In this document: one piece after another, positions 9,625 to 19,875 of the stretch
Layout of the letters: the number at the start of each line of letters is the position of its first letter
Position numbering within the stretch: position 1 is the stretch's first letter
Assembly (NCBI GenBank): GCA_015501585.1
Contig: JADNRY010000780.1
Span: 1 to 26,951, forward strand
Length of the DNA stretch: 26,951 nt
Direction: 5' to 3'
Origin: Rhodocollybia butyracea
Lineage: Eukaryota > Basidiomycota > Agaricomycetes > Agaricales > Omphalotaceae
Translations under genes and position numbers: made by a program
The notes under the pieces: model-generated
What the model was told of the DNA's origin: nothing
The model's input: the letters and a program-made list of their open reading frames with translations, nothing else
The model's database searches: none

Positions 9625-11010
9625 TTACTTCGTAAGATGCCTGATAAGGCCATGCAGCATGGTCGAGACATCATCTACAGCCATAAACCAATCTTTCTCT
9701 AACCGAAGCCTCTCTTCCTCTTGAAGACTTGCTAATCCTTCATACCACCACTTAAGGCAAACAATGATAAGCAGCCAGCCATTATTACCGCATTTGTTGA
9801 GTCCTTGCCAATGATTTCCAAATGTGATGAGTGGGCCAGTTCTATTGTTCGATATCGAATCAAGTCTCCATGCTGGTTGGAGAGAACACCACCAGATCCA
9901 AAAACTCTCGGAAAAGCGTTGGACCAAGGTTACTGTAAACAGCGCAGGGACAGCACCAGTTCTCCGCCTCCTCCAGTCATTGAGCATCGTTGGCTGGTTC
10001 AAGTCTGAAAGCCCGTGTTTCGAATTTTTCCACAGGTTAAGTTCCTCAAGATGCATCCAACGTCGGATAAGTTCAGCATACTGAGTTCCGAAATCACAAT
10101 TGACATAGAAAAACGCTTTATGAAACCATGCCGGAGCGGCTGGGAGAGGGCAAATCAACTCGATATCACCCTATTTTCCGGAGATTCAGAACTGAACAGG
10201 TTTGGCGATGAGATACTACCTACCGTAATCTCGCTGTGTGGGTGTTTAACATCACAAGCATCGTTCTCTTTGAGACTCCCCGTAGCTTGAGTGGACCCAG
10301 AAATCAGCGAAGGCGAGGTCGAAAAGTCGGATATCCCGTTTAGTTCGACCGACGTAGCTCCCCTAACTGGATGGTGTGATGTTTTCGAGTTTTCCATAGT
10401 TAAATAGGGGGCATCCTATAGAGGAGTGAAGATGTGCATAAAGGGTCACAACAAACCATACCTGCTCGCACTGGACTCCCACTTCCACCTTAATAGATTC
10501 AACCGGCATTGTGATTGCGGCAACTTTCGCCTGAAGTTCATCAACTATCCCTTGCAGTTCATGAACTTTGGAGCGAAGGCATAGTATCTCGGAGACATCC
10601 TCGTCGTGATCGTCTTCTTCGTAGCCGTTGATGACACGACTCCAGCGTGCTTTCTGTGAATCAATTTACGACGGCGAAAAGGGTACCAAGATACGACTTG
10701 CCTTCTTTGTACCGCCCAAAGTACTTTCTGGACGGCGTTTGAGCGTCGCAGGGTAAAGGGGAGGCTTTTTTAGCATGGATAAACGTGAAAAAGGGAGTAG
10801 AGAGAGTAATACCCACTTTATCTAGCGATCACACTAAGGATGAAACAAATTTCAGGAGAAAAAAACAAAAGGCTAGAAGCCTCGTAGGTACAAAAAGGTG
10901 GGAATTCGTGTGAATCTCTTGTCAATTATCATTTGTCAATTATCATCCTGTCAAACTCCAAGAGTCAGTCGAAATTTTCGAATTTCATTGTCGCCCGTTT
11001 TCTCCAGTGA
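9617..11010. repeat. Segmental duplication, unit 1 (second block)
   Basis: This block matches 12823-14156 in the same orientation, roughly 85-90% identical by eye, starting at a shared CTTCGTAAGATGCC and running past the start codon of the tryptophan-rich gene to a shared TTTTCTCCAG. With the block at 6980-7372 it forms one ancestral segment now present twice. Confidence 0.8.
9625..10776 (-). CDS. Tryptophan-rich orphan protein with coiled coil (copy 1)
   Basis: Exons (minus strand): 10776 to about 10695, about 10649-10462, 10415-10224, 10170-9625; about 335 residues. The N-terminus is basic (MLKKPPLYPATLKRR), followed by an acidic patch (EEDDHDEDV) and a heptad-like helix (VHELQGIVDELQAKV). 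The middle is Ser/Thr-rich. The C-terminal half is Trp-rich: WFHKAFFYVN, FWIWWCSLQPAWR, GNNGWLL, KWWYEG, then an acidic helix ending at LTK. I recall similar Trp-rich families of unknown function in agarics, but cannot name a domain. The first intron is ambiguous: 45 nt (10650-10694), or a 33-nt GT-AG piece (10654-10686) that carries an in-frame stop if kept. Introns 10416-10461 and 10171-10223 are clear, the latter needed to skip a TAG. This looks like the working member of a duplicated pair. Confidence 0.65.
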
Positions 11011-11339
11011 AAGGCTGTCGTTTCTCAACGCGCGCGCTGGGCTTTAAGCGACAGGAGGATACAATGTGCGTCTCTTTCTAACATCGACCAGTGTAACTTA
11101 GTCAATTTTGAAAATCAATTACACCGGTCGCGTTAATACTTTTCGCACTGTTTGCCTCAGCTGACGTCAAACACTCGACAAAATTTCTGGTTCTTTTATC
11201 AGGGCTCAACTGAGTGAGAATCGTATTTGTCTTTTTTGAACTCAGTCTCCCACCACACATGGGTGTCCAAAGAGCCTTTACTCATTAACGGAATTAGGCC
11301 TCGTCAACACATATATAAGCGGTGAGAGCAAAGTTAACC
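10777..11339. promoter_or_regulatory. Shared upstream region of two divergent genes
   Basis: The tryptophan-rich gene (minus) starts at 10776 and the orphan gene (plus) at 11340, so this 563-bp interval should hold both promoters. A 13-bp direct repeat TGTCAATTATCAT occurs twice at about 10920-10945. A TATA-like ATATATAAG lies at about 11310-11319, 21-30 bp before the plus-strand ATG, which would leave almost no 5' leader. The first 230 bp is duplicated upstream of the second copy. No binding site is certain. Confidence 0.4.
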
Positions 11340-12062
11340 ATGCTCATTCTTGTGTACCTCAATTCCGCCGGAACGACCATGGTCATCACGGCAAAAGTCG
11401 AGTCTCCACTTCCAATTCTTCCAGCCGCAGTTTCCACAGAAATCAATTCATATGTCGAGTTTGGTACTGCCATCATGTATCCGTATCAGGCTGAAAATCT
11501 GTCGGAGCATGTATGTTCTGGCGATCCAAGCTACTCTACCATTGGGTATGTGGATTTGTGTTCATTAGAATGTCAATTGTCATAATTTTTCTGCAGACCC
11601 GCGAGAACCCCACAGCACAAAGGCTTCACTCCTCAAGAGAGCGTAGATTCAGCGTATACCCATTTTAATTCCTGCAAAGTCGCTGGAAAAGATATATGGA
11701 CTGAATGGTTTACGCACCACAGCACCGAATACTTGCAAACTCCACCACCTAATCGTCCTGGTCATATCCAAAACCGCACTTTATTTGTACTGGTCAACCC
11801 TGACATTGAGGCAGACATCCGAGCCCGTAGACCACCAGAGGTAGTGGGTCTACCGCCGAAGTTAACCCAGTGCCTCACTGTATGGATATGGAAAGACAGT
11901 TTGCAGGAGTGGCGAACGATCCAATATGGTGATGCCGAAATCATCAACGGCGAGTGGATGGCCCTGTCCTTGGGTGGAATTTCGGGGATTGAGCCCCGTT
12001 GGATAATTTTCGCGAGTTATTTAAAAGAGGACTTCACGAGGCCTCGGCGAAGATCATGTTGA
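11340..12062 (+). CDS. Two-exon orphan protein
   Basis: Exon 1 is 11340-11545 and exon 2 is 11597-12062, joined across a 51-nt GTATGT..CTGCAG intron that interrupts a glycine codon; 223 residues. I do not recognise the family. The protein opens with beta-strand-like segments (MLILVYLNSAGTTMVITAKV), has a Pro-rich loop (TPPPNRPG), then LFVLVNPD, and ends with a Trp-rich part (CLTVWIWKDSLQEW, GEWMALSLGGI, EPRWIIFASYLKED) and a basic tail RPRRRSC. This looks like a folded soluble beta-rich domain. The ATG at 11340 is chosen because it follows a TATA-like box; an open frame continues upstream to 11322 without another ATG. It lies between the two copies of a segmental duplication. Confidence 0.6.
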
Positions 12063-12422
12063 ACTATGTTTACCGAGGAAAATGTTGTGCAAGAACGTAG
12101 TATTCTAAACTTTTCTACCTCTATCGAGAGACCAAACAATTCCAGAAACCGCTTATCACGTTTGATGCACTTCGGAGGTAAAGGAATGAACACCCGTCCG
12201 TTGAGTATGAACGTGTGGCTCTGCAGGGATGCAATGACATTGCTTCGACTCCGCTCCCAGATTCAATTGTGTAGCGTAGGTAGGATAAGAGGAGAATGGC
12301 CTGCGTTGAAGCAGCTGAATTTTTGCCAAAGGGTCAAAAGAACAAAAGAGCATTCGTTGTCCCAGATCCGCATTGTTACCCTATATATACTAAGATGCGG
12401 GCCTGGCCGGCGTGAGAGGAAA
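12063..12422. other. Intergenic, no supported gene
   Basis: This is the 3' flank of the orphan gene. A 134-codon plus frame starts 3 bp after its stop codon (12066-12470) but shows no domain and runs antisense into the WD40 relic, so I treat it as chance. Confidence 0.4.
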
Positions 12423-12740
12423 AACATCAGGGCAATTCTGCTTTCCTGCGTACCCGAGTCCGCTCCGTAGTCAACGCTCTTAGTTGGGTAGTGGGTTTCA
12501 TCATACTCCTGGTCACAGGTAGGCTAAATGCCATAGCCATACTACTGGGCTGCGAGCCAAGCATATGCACTCTACAACGTTGGTAAGTAAAAAAATTCTT
12601 TGCATCAGCATTCCAATCGTTCTGGAATCGCGTTTTCCCCAGACCGAAATATCTGTATCTGTATCGCGAGAGGGTGCAGTAAGTATAAAGTGTTGCCCAT
12701 CAGTTTATGTAGCCTTAGAAAGAGTCAGAGAATCTGTCGC
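12423..12740 (-). pseudogene. Truncated copy of the WD40 gene 3' end
   Basis: On the minus strand this matches 6980-7372, the last exon of the WD40 gene: the GQHFIL-, DTD- and VWGKRDSRTIGM-type segments and the final RKAELP are present. Compared with the intact copy it lacks about 90 bp covering the membrane segment, has shortened the DTD loop, and has no upstream blades. The similarity stops at about 12740, where the tryptophan-rich copy soon begins. It cannot make a WD40 propeller. Confidence 0.8.
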
Positions 12741-12822
12741 TCTTTATTGTCTCCTTGGTTCGCAAAAGTAAGTATATACATTTGAAGTCAACACCCCGCA
12801 TATATAACGCGTACGATGTGTA

Positions 12823-14156
12823 TTTCCTACTTCGTAAGATGCCCAATAAGACCCTTCAGCATGGTCGAGACATCATCTACAGCCATAAACCAATCATTCT
12901 CTAACCGAAGCCTCTCTTCCTCTTCTTGTTAAACCTTCATACCACCATAACAACAATAAGCAGCCAGCCATTATTACCACGTTTGTTGAGTCCTTGCCAA
13001 GGATTCCCAAATGTGAGGAGTGGGCCAGTTCTATTGTTCGACATCGAATCAAGTCTCCATGCTGGTTGGAGAGAACACCACCAGATCCAAAAAGTTTCGG
13101 AAAAACGTTGGACCAAGGCTACTGTAAACAACGCAGGGACAGCACCAGCTCTCCGCTTCCTCCAGTCATCGAGCATCGTTGGCCGGTTCAAGTCTGAAAG
13201 TCCGTGTCGCGAATTCTTCCACAGGTTGAGTTCCTCAAGATGCATCCAACGCCGGATAAGTTCAGCATACTGAGGTCCGAAGTCACAATTGACATAGAAA
13301 AACGCTTTATGAAACCACGCCGGAGCGGTGGCCGGGGAGGGCAAATCAACTCAGTACCACCCTGTTTTCCGGAGATTCAGAACTGAACAGGCTCGGCGAT
13401 GAGATACTACCTACCGTGATTTCGCTGGGTGGGGGTGCTTCACATCCCAAGCATCATTCTCTTTCAGACTCCCGTAGCTTGAGTGGACCCAGAAATCAGC
13501 GAAGGCGAGGTCGAAAAGTTGGATATCCTGTTTAGTTCGAAAGCTTGACTAACTGTGAGTGATGATGGATGATAGAGGGCATCCTATAGAGGAGTGAAGA
13601 TGTGCCTAGAGGGTTAGAACCATGCTTACCTGCTCACACTGGACTCCCACTTCTACCTTAATTGATTCAACTGGAATTGTGATTGCGGCAACTTTCGCCT
13701 GAAGTTCATCAACTATCCCTTGCAATTCATGAACTTTGGAACGAAGGCATAGTATCTCGGAAACGTCCTCGTCGTGATCGTCTTCTTCGTAGCCATTGAT
13801 GACGCGACTCCAGCGTGCTTTCTGTGAATAATTCAATGACAAGGGCGAGAAGAGTACCGAGATACGACTTGCCTTCTTTGTACTGCCCAAAGGACTTCCT
13901 AGACGTCGTTTGAGCGTCGCAGGGTAAAGGGGAGGCTTTTTCAGCATGGATAAACGTGAAAAAGAGGGAGGAGAGAGGCAATACCCACTTTATCTAGGCG
14001 ATATTCCGAAGGAGGAAACAACTTTCAGGAGGAAAAAACAAAAAGGCTAGTGCTGAACGCAGATCCCTCAACACGTACAAGGTGGGAATTCGTGTGAATT
14101 GTTATCCTGTCACTCTGTCCGAAATTCTCGAGTTTCATAGTCCCACATTTTCTCCA
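12823..14156. repeat. Segmental duplication, unit 2
   Basis: This block matches 9617-11010. The WD40 fragments are offset by about 5,449 bp and the start codons of the tryptophan-rich genes by 3,171 bp, so unit 2 has lost about 2.3 kb between them, or unit 1 gained it. The join lies at about 12740-12823. Confidence 0.8.
12828..13947 (-). pseudogene. Tryptophan-rich orphan, decayed copy 2
   Basis: This is the paralogue of 9625-10776. The first two exons are well kept: MLKKPPLYPATLKRR, the acidic patch and the VHELQGIVDELQAKV helix. In exon 3 one G is missing near 13471 relative to copy 1, and two bases are added near 13430, leaving the frame shifted and stopped. In the last exon about 13 bp are lost near 12929-12945, so the Trp-rich domain ends early and the final acidic helix is out of frame. 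A short product covering only the N-terminal half (13947-13606) could still be made. Confidence 0.75.
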
Positions 14157-14827
14157 GATGGTGAACCATGAGGAGCATCCTCTGGAATACGAACCATCGG
14201 TCAGCCAGGATTGGTAGAACTGAAGAGACTGGTATACATAACTAATACCACCAGTACAAATTTAAGGGAATCCGACACTGCGAACTCTTCTATTTCAATG
14301 GTCTGGCAAGTTCTCATCTCCAAATTCACTTTGACGCAGTTTGAGCGCGGGAGCTGGAGATGAGAACGAGGTACAATTTGGAGTCCGTTGTGCACTGTGG
14401 TACAAGTTTCGTGTTGAAGTATATGTCGCCCCAGAGACAACCGGGAAAAAAGCAGGGGATCATCTGGGAGAAAATCGGTATACGAGAAGGAAAACCAAAT
14501 ATTAAACACACACCTGCGTGTAACGAAGCCGTTATATTGGGTTATGGGAGGAAGGAGGGTCATCCAGTTTCTTTCGAAACTGGGCTACTTGATACGATTC
14601 GCCCGCTATGGCTAGCAACACTATATTCAGAAACGAAAGGTTGACAAAAGAAAAAAGAAGACATACCGCCGCTCCGATGCTCCTTCATTCTCAAGCCCGG
14701 CTGCAGAAAAAAGGCGTCAATTGAATTCATAGGGCTAAGGGCGCGGAAAGGGCAGGCATGGAATTGTACGAAGCGAAGTGCAGCACCAGAGTTTGAAGCG
14801 TCTGCCGTCCGAGTGGCGCCAGGAGTC
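14157..14827. other. Intergenic, no supported gene
   Basis: The left part is the edge of the segmental duplication. Overlapping frames exist on both strands (14201-14563 minus, 14360-14644 plus, 14560-14856 minus), none with domain or splice support. The minus frame at 14201-14563 ends in a hydrophobic stretch and could belong to an unknown gene, but evidence is thin. Confidence 0.4.
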
Positions 14828-14828
14828 T

Positions 14829-14866
14829 CACGTGACGTTTGCGATCCAGCTCTCAAATGTCACGTG
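14829..14866. promoter_or_regulatory. Two CACGTG boxes before the JmjC-like gene
   Basis: CACGTG occurs at 14829-14834 (in TCACGTGAC) and at 14861-14866 (in TCACGTGGG), 32 bp apart and 27-65 bp before the start codon. CACGTG is the core site of bHLH proteins such as Cbf1/USF-type regulators. Two copies close to the start suggest a real control element. Binding itself is not shown. Confidence 0.55.
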
Positions 14867-14893
14867 GGTAACTTGCTTTCATTATCATATTAG

Positions 14894-17800
14894 ATGGACC
14901 TGGAAGTCGTTGCTAGTCTGGAAAGCCATATACCTGGCATAAAAGGTATCAAAAACGACGATGAACTGGATCTCCTTCTGGCAGGTCTAAATCTTTCTGA
15001 TCGACTGGCCAAAATTCGCGCTTGCAAAGCTCTCATCCAGACTGCGTCTATGGGATCTACACTATCGTTGGCATCGACTACAACGACTGTCACATCTAAT
15101 ATTCCGAAACCACCCCATCACCACCATGGCCCCACGAACGTTAAACAGTGGAAGCCTCTAGTAGAACTTCCCAGCGATTTAGAGGGAAGGCCGGTCGCCT
15201 TCTATGGTAAACTTCTATCAACTCGCCGCAAGGCTGCTAAGAACGACGTTTTATCCCTCGACAAGGACGTGCTCATGGCAGAGCCGGAAAATCAAAAGAA
15301 GGACGACGCAACGGTAAAAAAAAATAGCACCCTACCAACCTACGTAACTTACTCATACTCTCTATAGCTCAAGAACCAAGTTTTATCCCTCGACAAGGAC
15401 GTGCTCATGGCAGAGCCGGAAAATCAAACGAAGGACGATACAACGGTAAAATAGCACCCTACAAACCTACGTAACTTCTTACTCATACACTCTAACAGCT
15501 CAAGGATTTTGTAGACATATGCGCTCAAGAAAGGGATATTGTTGCAAAGGTGCGGCCGTTATAAAGATCTAGACCTTGTCCTCAAGGATTGGTATTCTAG
15601 TTGCTCTTTCCCGAAGCGTTCCAGTCTCCTGAGATAGCGGCTCATGTAAAAACGAAAGATAGTGTGAAAAAGATGTACACCGAGGTAAATTTGACCATAA
15701 CTGCATGCCGAGCTAACTAACATTTCCTGAATCAGTCATTGAAGCGCAAAAAGGACTTTGATGGCCCTGAAGTTGGGGCTAGCAAACGGGCTAAAATTGA
15801 TGAGGTGCATACGGATGGAGTGGACCAGGACAAAAAGCCTGCAGAAAGCGAGGAAAAACAAGTACAAACGGCTGTAGATCTCGGCGGTGATGTCGGCCGC
15901 GAAAGCCCTGTGGCGAAGAGTGAAGATGAACTGATAGATGCCGCACTTGGGGACGGCGATGAACAAATGGATACAGTCGAGAGCGAAGGGACGGGGATGG
16001 ATACTGGACGGTGGGGGAATTGGGACGGTGGAAGGATAAATGTGGCGGGGAGGGAATGGATGGATGCTGTATGGTGGGTGAATGGGAAAAGGGCGGGTGA
16101 TGAGCAGACGGATATGGTGGAGGAGAGTAAAGGGACGAAGAATGAAGATGAGCAGCCTGATCCGGTGGATGCAGCGGACAGATTTTCCACCGAGAGCGAA
16201 GATGAGGACGGAAACGAAAGTCCGGCTGGAGGTGAGGAACCGCAACCTCGGAGATCACTGCGCCAGCGAAACCCGGTGGATCACCGATTTTATATCGCAA
16301 CGCAAACTGCAACGCCAAGAAAACCGCCGAGAAAACCGTCGAGAAAACCGTCGAAACCCCCAAAGCTACGAGCTGGTAACACGTTTTCAAAGTCAAAACT
16401 TCCTGAAGAACTCATACCGCCCCGAATGAATCCAACCTATGAACCTCCGGTGAGTCTGTCTATACACTCCCGCAAACGACGTCGCTAATAAATACTCAGC
16501 GCCACTTCGCACCTGTAGTTCCGTTATTTGCAGCCGATGGACAAAAGAAATGTGACTTTATATGGTCTACCTATGTGCGTATAGGCGCGTCTTAGGAATC
16601 TTTGCCTGGTTCTGACGCCGATATATTTTAACTCAGTATGAGCCAGATGTCACTGAATGGTTTAAAAAGGTCAAGGAAACGGTTAAGCCTCCGCCTCAGA
16701 AAGACTCTCCCATCCACTCAACGACTTTTCAACAATTTTCTGAGATGACCGTGAACGAGGTCCAGGAATTAATCTCACGAAAGGTGGTGGTTTTAACTGA
16801 CCGCCCAAAGCATCTTCGCTGGGACCTAGACAGCCTTCGCCTTTTTGGAAATCTAGACGAAATGCGGACTATGCACGGTACAACAACGCGATTAACTAGG
16901 AGAGAAGTCATCGCTGACAGAAATTTTAGACGCCTCTCTCGCAAACGGTGGCGACGTCAACGAGGTGCACGTCCAAGCATCTCTAAAGGAATTCTTCACG
17001 TCCACAAAAATTCTAAATGCCCTTGAACTTCCTGGCTCTGATTTACCTCCTGTGCAGCTGGCCACTGATATGACCGCGGTACGAAGTCTAATGGGAAAAG
17101 TTCCTGATTATTTTGCGAAAGTATACCCAGTGCACGACATGTCTTTTGGCTTGGCAGCTAAGAAGGGGGCTATGCACAAAGCGCACGTTGACCGTTCAGG
17201 CTTCGTTACCAAGGTCGATGTCCATTGCGGCGGCAAATTGTGGATCGTGTGCATCCCCTCCGATGAGAAGGAGGGATGCGCTTCTGCCGACGCTTATGCA
17301 AACGATCGGAGGTACCAATGGTTTGGAATTTATTTAGAAGCTGGTACTTCGATGTAAGTAGTCTCCCCAATGCAGACCTCTCCCAGCTAACAACATTGTA
17401 GCATCATGCCTCCTGGTACTCTCCATATCGTCCTCACCACAGATGACTGCCTTTGTACCGGCGTCGAGACTTTTGCACGCTCAACCATGGCAAGGACGGT
17501 CTTTACAGTCTACCATACCCTGGCTGAATCCGCGTTCATTACCAACACTTCCGTTGCAGACGAATTCCTACTACTCCTGCAGATCGTAATGTATTGGAAG
17601 ACTGAGCTGGTTGAACATGAGGAGGCATATTTCCATGATATCGAGACCTCAAATGAATCCCTCGGCCACATACCCAACCTTACGCGATGGGATGATGCAA
17701 TCAACGTCCTCACGTTACTAAACTTTGTCGACCTCGCTTGGGTTCTAACGCCGATTCGGTACGTGGGTAAGGGCAAGGAGAAGATGCCTAGGACATATGC

Positions 17801-18404
17801 CTTTGCAAAAGGTGCTGCATGTGACTTGCGTTCGTGGATCTACTCCAACTTCAGTCTAGTGTTGCGCAACAACGACCAAGCTGTCAATGAAGATGATAGA
17901 ATTTGCGACCTATCAAATATGTCAGAGCAATATCTCATCCAGAACGCAAGGCTTCTGGTCCGACACATATCCTATAGCCATGAAAATGGATATCTCTCGG
18001 AGAATATCTCAACTACGCCAGGGCAAGAGATGCATATCACGTCAAGGATGGTAGAGCAGGCAATTGAGGCCGACCTCTGTCAAGTAGGTGGCCACTTTGA
18101 TAGGTTATGGAAGGAATGTATCAAGCTTGAGAAACCTGCCCTGGACAAGGTCACAGAAATACAGGAGAAGTTGATGCAACTGAGAGAGTCGAGTGATTCG
18201 GGTGATGAGGCCTTGTGCGAGAAACTGGAGGATGAGTTGGAGAGCTTAGCTTGGGATCAAACGGGACGTAGTTACGCATGGCCAGAACCTGACGACGGGT
18301 ATCACTTTGTGCTCAAAAGGGTTGAGAAGGAAGTAGAAGGCGAGGACGACGACGACGAGAGGGAACATAAACAAATGGATGTGGAAAAAGAGGAAGACAT
18401 GTGA
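14894..18404 (+). CDS. JmjC-like (cupin, Fe(II)/2-oxoglutarate type) nuclear protein
   Basis: Exons: 14894-15313, 15368-15445, 15499-15549, 15601-15684, 15736-16449, 16500-16574, 16637-16877, 16921-17353, 17402-18404; about 1,032 residues, all in frame. The N-terminal half is charged and probably disordered, with nuclear-signal-like KRKK and SKRAK, long acidic stretches, PRRSLRQR and PRKPPRKPSRKP repeats. The C-terminal half holds a JmjC-like core: KAHVDRSGF supplies the His-x-Asp pair, the strand KLWIVCIP follows, and IMPPGTLHIVLT, joined across the 17354-17401 intron, supplies the distal His. A helical, acidic C-terminal region follows, ending EGEDDDDERE. JmjC enzymes use Fe(II), oxygen and 2-oxoglutarate, often on histone lysines; activity here is inferred. 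Exon 2 is a tandem duplicate of the end of exon 1. The seventh junction could also be a 22-nt gap instead of 43 nt. Confidence 0.85.
15238..15501 (+). repeat. 132-bp tandem duplication of an exon and its intron
   Basis: The stretch from about 15238 is repeated 132 bp downstream from about 15370. Each unit holds the exon part coding VLSLDKDVLMAEPENQ plus the following intron (GTAAAA..TAG or CAG). The copies differ by a shorter poly-A in the second intron and a few changes. Both units stay in frame, so the protein carries the peptide twice. Confidence 0.85.
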
Positions 18405-19375
18405 CATTGCTTCATTTGTAGTATCGATTTCGAATTTCGAGAACGGTGTGGGCTATTGCCCTTTCATATTCGACTTGCTCCAACTACAATGTCAATGGTG
18501 AAAGAGGCTGACTCTCCCTCTAAATGACAATAATTAAGAAGTTACACCGAATCATGTTTCAATAATCTGGTGCCAATTCCTTTTTTATTTATTTAAATAA
18601 TTTATTTATTCGCTTCTGCGCGGTAGCGTAGCGATAACGCTCACAGTGCACGTTTACAGAACGTTGACAGGTTAACCAAAACTGATTGTCCATAAGAATG
18701 GTTATACTGAGCGGCATGACAACGTCATCCAGTTCAATGATATCTTCTGCTTCCCTCAGCGTCGAGAAGTATGTGGCGAGGTTGACGTTGGCAGCGAGAA
18801 CTACGCGAATGAGAGATATATACAAAAGGATGTTACCGGTTTGGATTCGAGATGCATTCGAGAACCAGATTGCGTATTTGGCGTTCAACGTCGCTCGGGT
18901 GGTCGTCCACGGGACTCTGGAGAACAGTGAAGAAAAAATGCAGTCCATAAACCTGAGAGAAACGTGATGTCCTTTTCGTGCGCTTTTAACGTTGTTAGAC
19001 CTTTACAACGAGTATCTCCACTATCGGATGAGGATGCCGCATCGTTTTAGGCAGCTTTGCGGGACATTGCTACTGCACCATACTTTCAGTGTGGCCGTCG
19101 CTGATTACCGCTGCGGCCGTGCAGTGCCAATATTCTTGCAGACCGATCTTTGCTTCCACTAGCTCGGAAGAGTGTTCAAATTCGGTGAAGTAAGGCATGA
19201 AGACTCGTTAGTTGATGACCTTCTGAAAGAATGTGGGTCGTCTGTGATGCACCTGGTGGATCTGGGGGAGCCGTAGTTAGCGTACAATCCGCATGATTAT
19301 GTATATTTGTCCATTACATTGCGATTAAAGGCACTAGTACGTTTAGGAAATGAAGACTGTCCCAAGAGGTCGCCC
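18405..19375. other. Gene-poor region, no supported gene
   Basis: After the JmjC stop there is AT-rich sequence (around 18580-18612), then a region at 18589-18967 open on both strands (119 codons minus, 93 plus). The minus frame has hydrophobic segments (GNILLYISLIRVVLAANV), but no start, splice or family support. The remainder to 19375 has short broken frames only. Confidence 0.4.
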
Positions 19376-19471
19376 TACATGATCCTCTTGAGAGCTTTTT
19401 GCCGAAGGCTTGCATCGGAAAAGGGACCAGCGTCTAGCCCAGTGATGGGGTCGGCAGGTCCAGCAGATGAA
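19376..19471 (-). pseudogene. Short decayed coding fragment
   Basis: A minus-strand open stretch reads like protein (SSAGPADPITGLD, then SDASLRQKALKRIM) and ends at TAG 19376-19378. The composition and the Lys/Arg-rich helix look coding, but no start, partner exon or family was found. It may be a relic of a longer gene. Confidence 0.2.
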
Positions 19472-19875
19472 TAGAAAATTGTCGCATACCCAAGGGCAAT
19501 CAAAACCATCTTATCGGATATTCCTTTTACAGAGATTTTCGGCACTTGCGGCTATTTGTCTTTTCGTTCGAAACCACGGTATCGTTTCCGTAGCATCGAC
19601 TTCCATATTCCAAATAATTGTACGACTACTGGAAATCGCGGTCATCTCATGTCATCCAACTGAAGAGGTGAGCTGATCTGTAAGTCCATCATGGGCTGAA
19701 CAGCATTTCAATATGTGACCACAGCGAGCGATTTTGTGAAAGGACCATCGTAGCCAGTTATGGATTTGAGTCACGCCGTTCACCGAACGTTCAACCGGGA
19801 AACATTTCCATTTGCAGCTTCGTTGATGATTCAGCTCTCAGATCTCATCCATCATCTCCCGTCCGACTTTCAACC

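Noticed and set aside
9824..10290. Plus-strand ORFs across the tryptophan-rich gene, repeated at 12926-13386
   Set aside because: They are antisense shadows of the minus-strand exons. Their similarity between copies comes from the duplication.
12066..12470. 134-codon plus-strand ORF after the two-exon orphan
   Set aside because: It has no domain or splice support and its end lies antisense to the WD40 relic, whose reading explains the sequence better.
15732..16396. Three long minus-strand ORFs (152-201 codons) opposite the JmjC-like gene
   Set aside because: They are Pro/Ser/His/Cys-rich antisense shadows of the large acidic exon 15736-16449, whose plus-strand frame joins neighbouring exons.
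16878..16899. A 22-nt ultra-short intron in the JmjC-like gene
   Set aside because: The GT-AG pair restores the frame, but the same donor with the CTGACAG acceptor at 16920 gives a normal 43-nt intron in the same phase, which is more likely.
18617..18670. tRNA-like sequence with GCGTAGCG and CGCTCACAG
   Set aside because: No B-box (GGTTCGAATCC-type) and no cloverleaf could be drawn.
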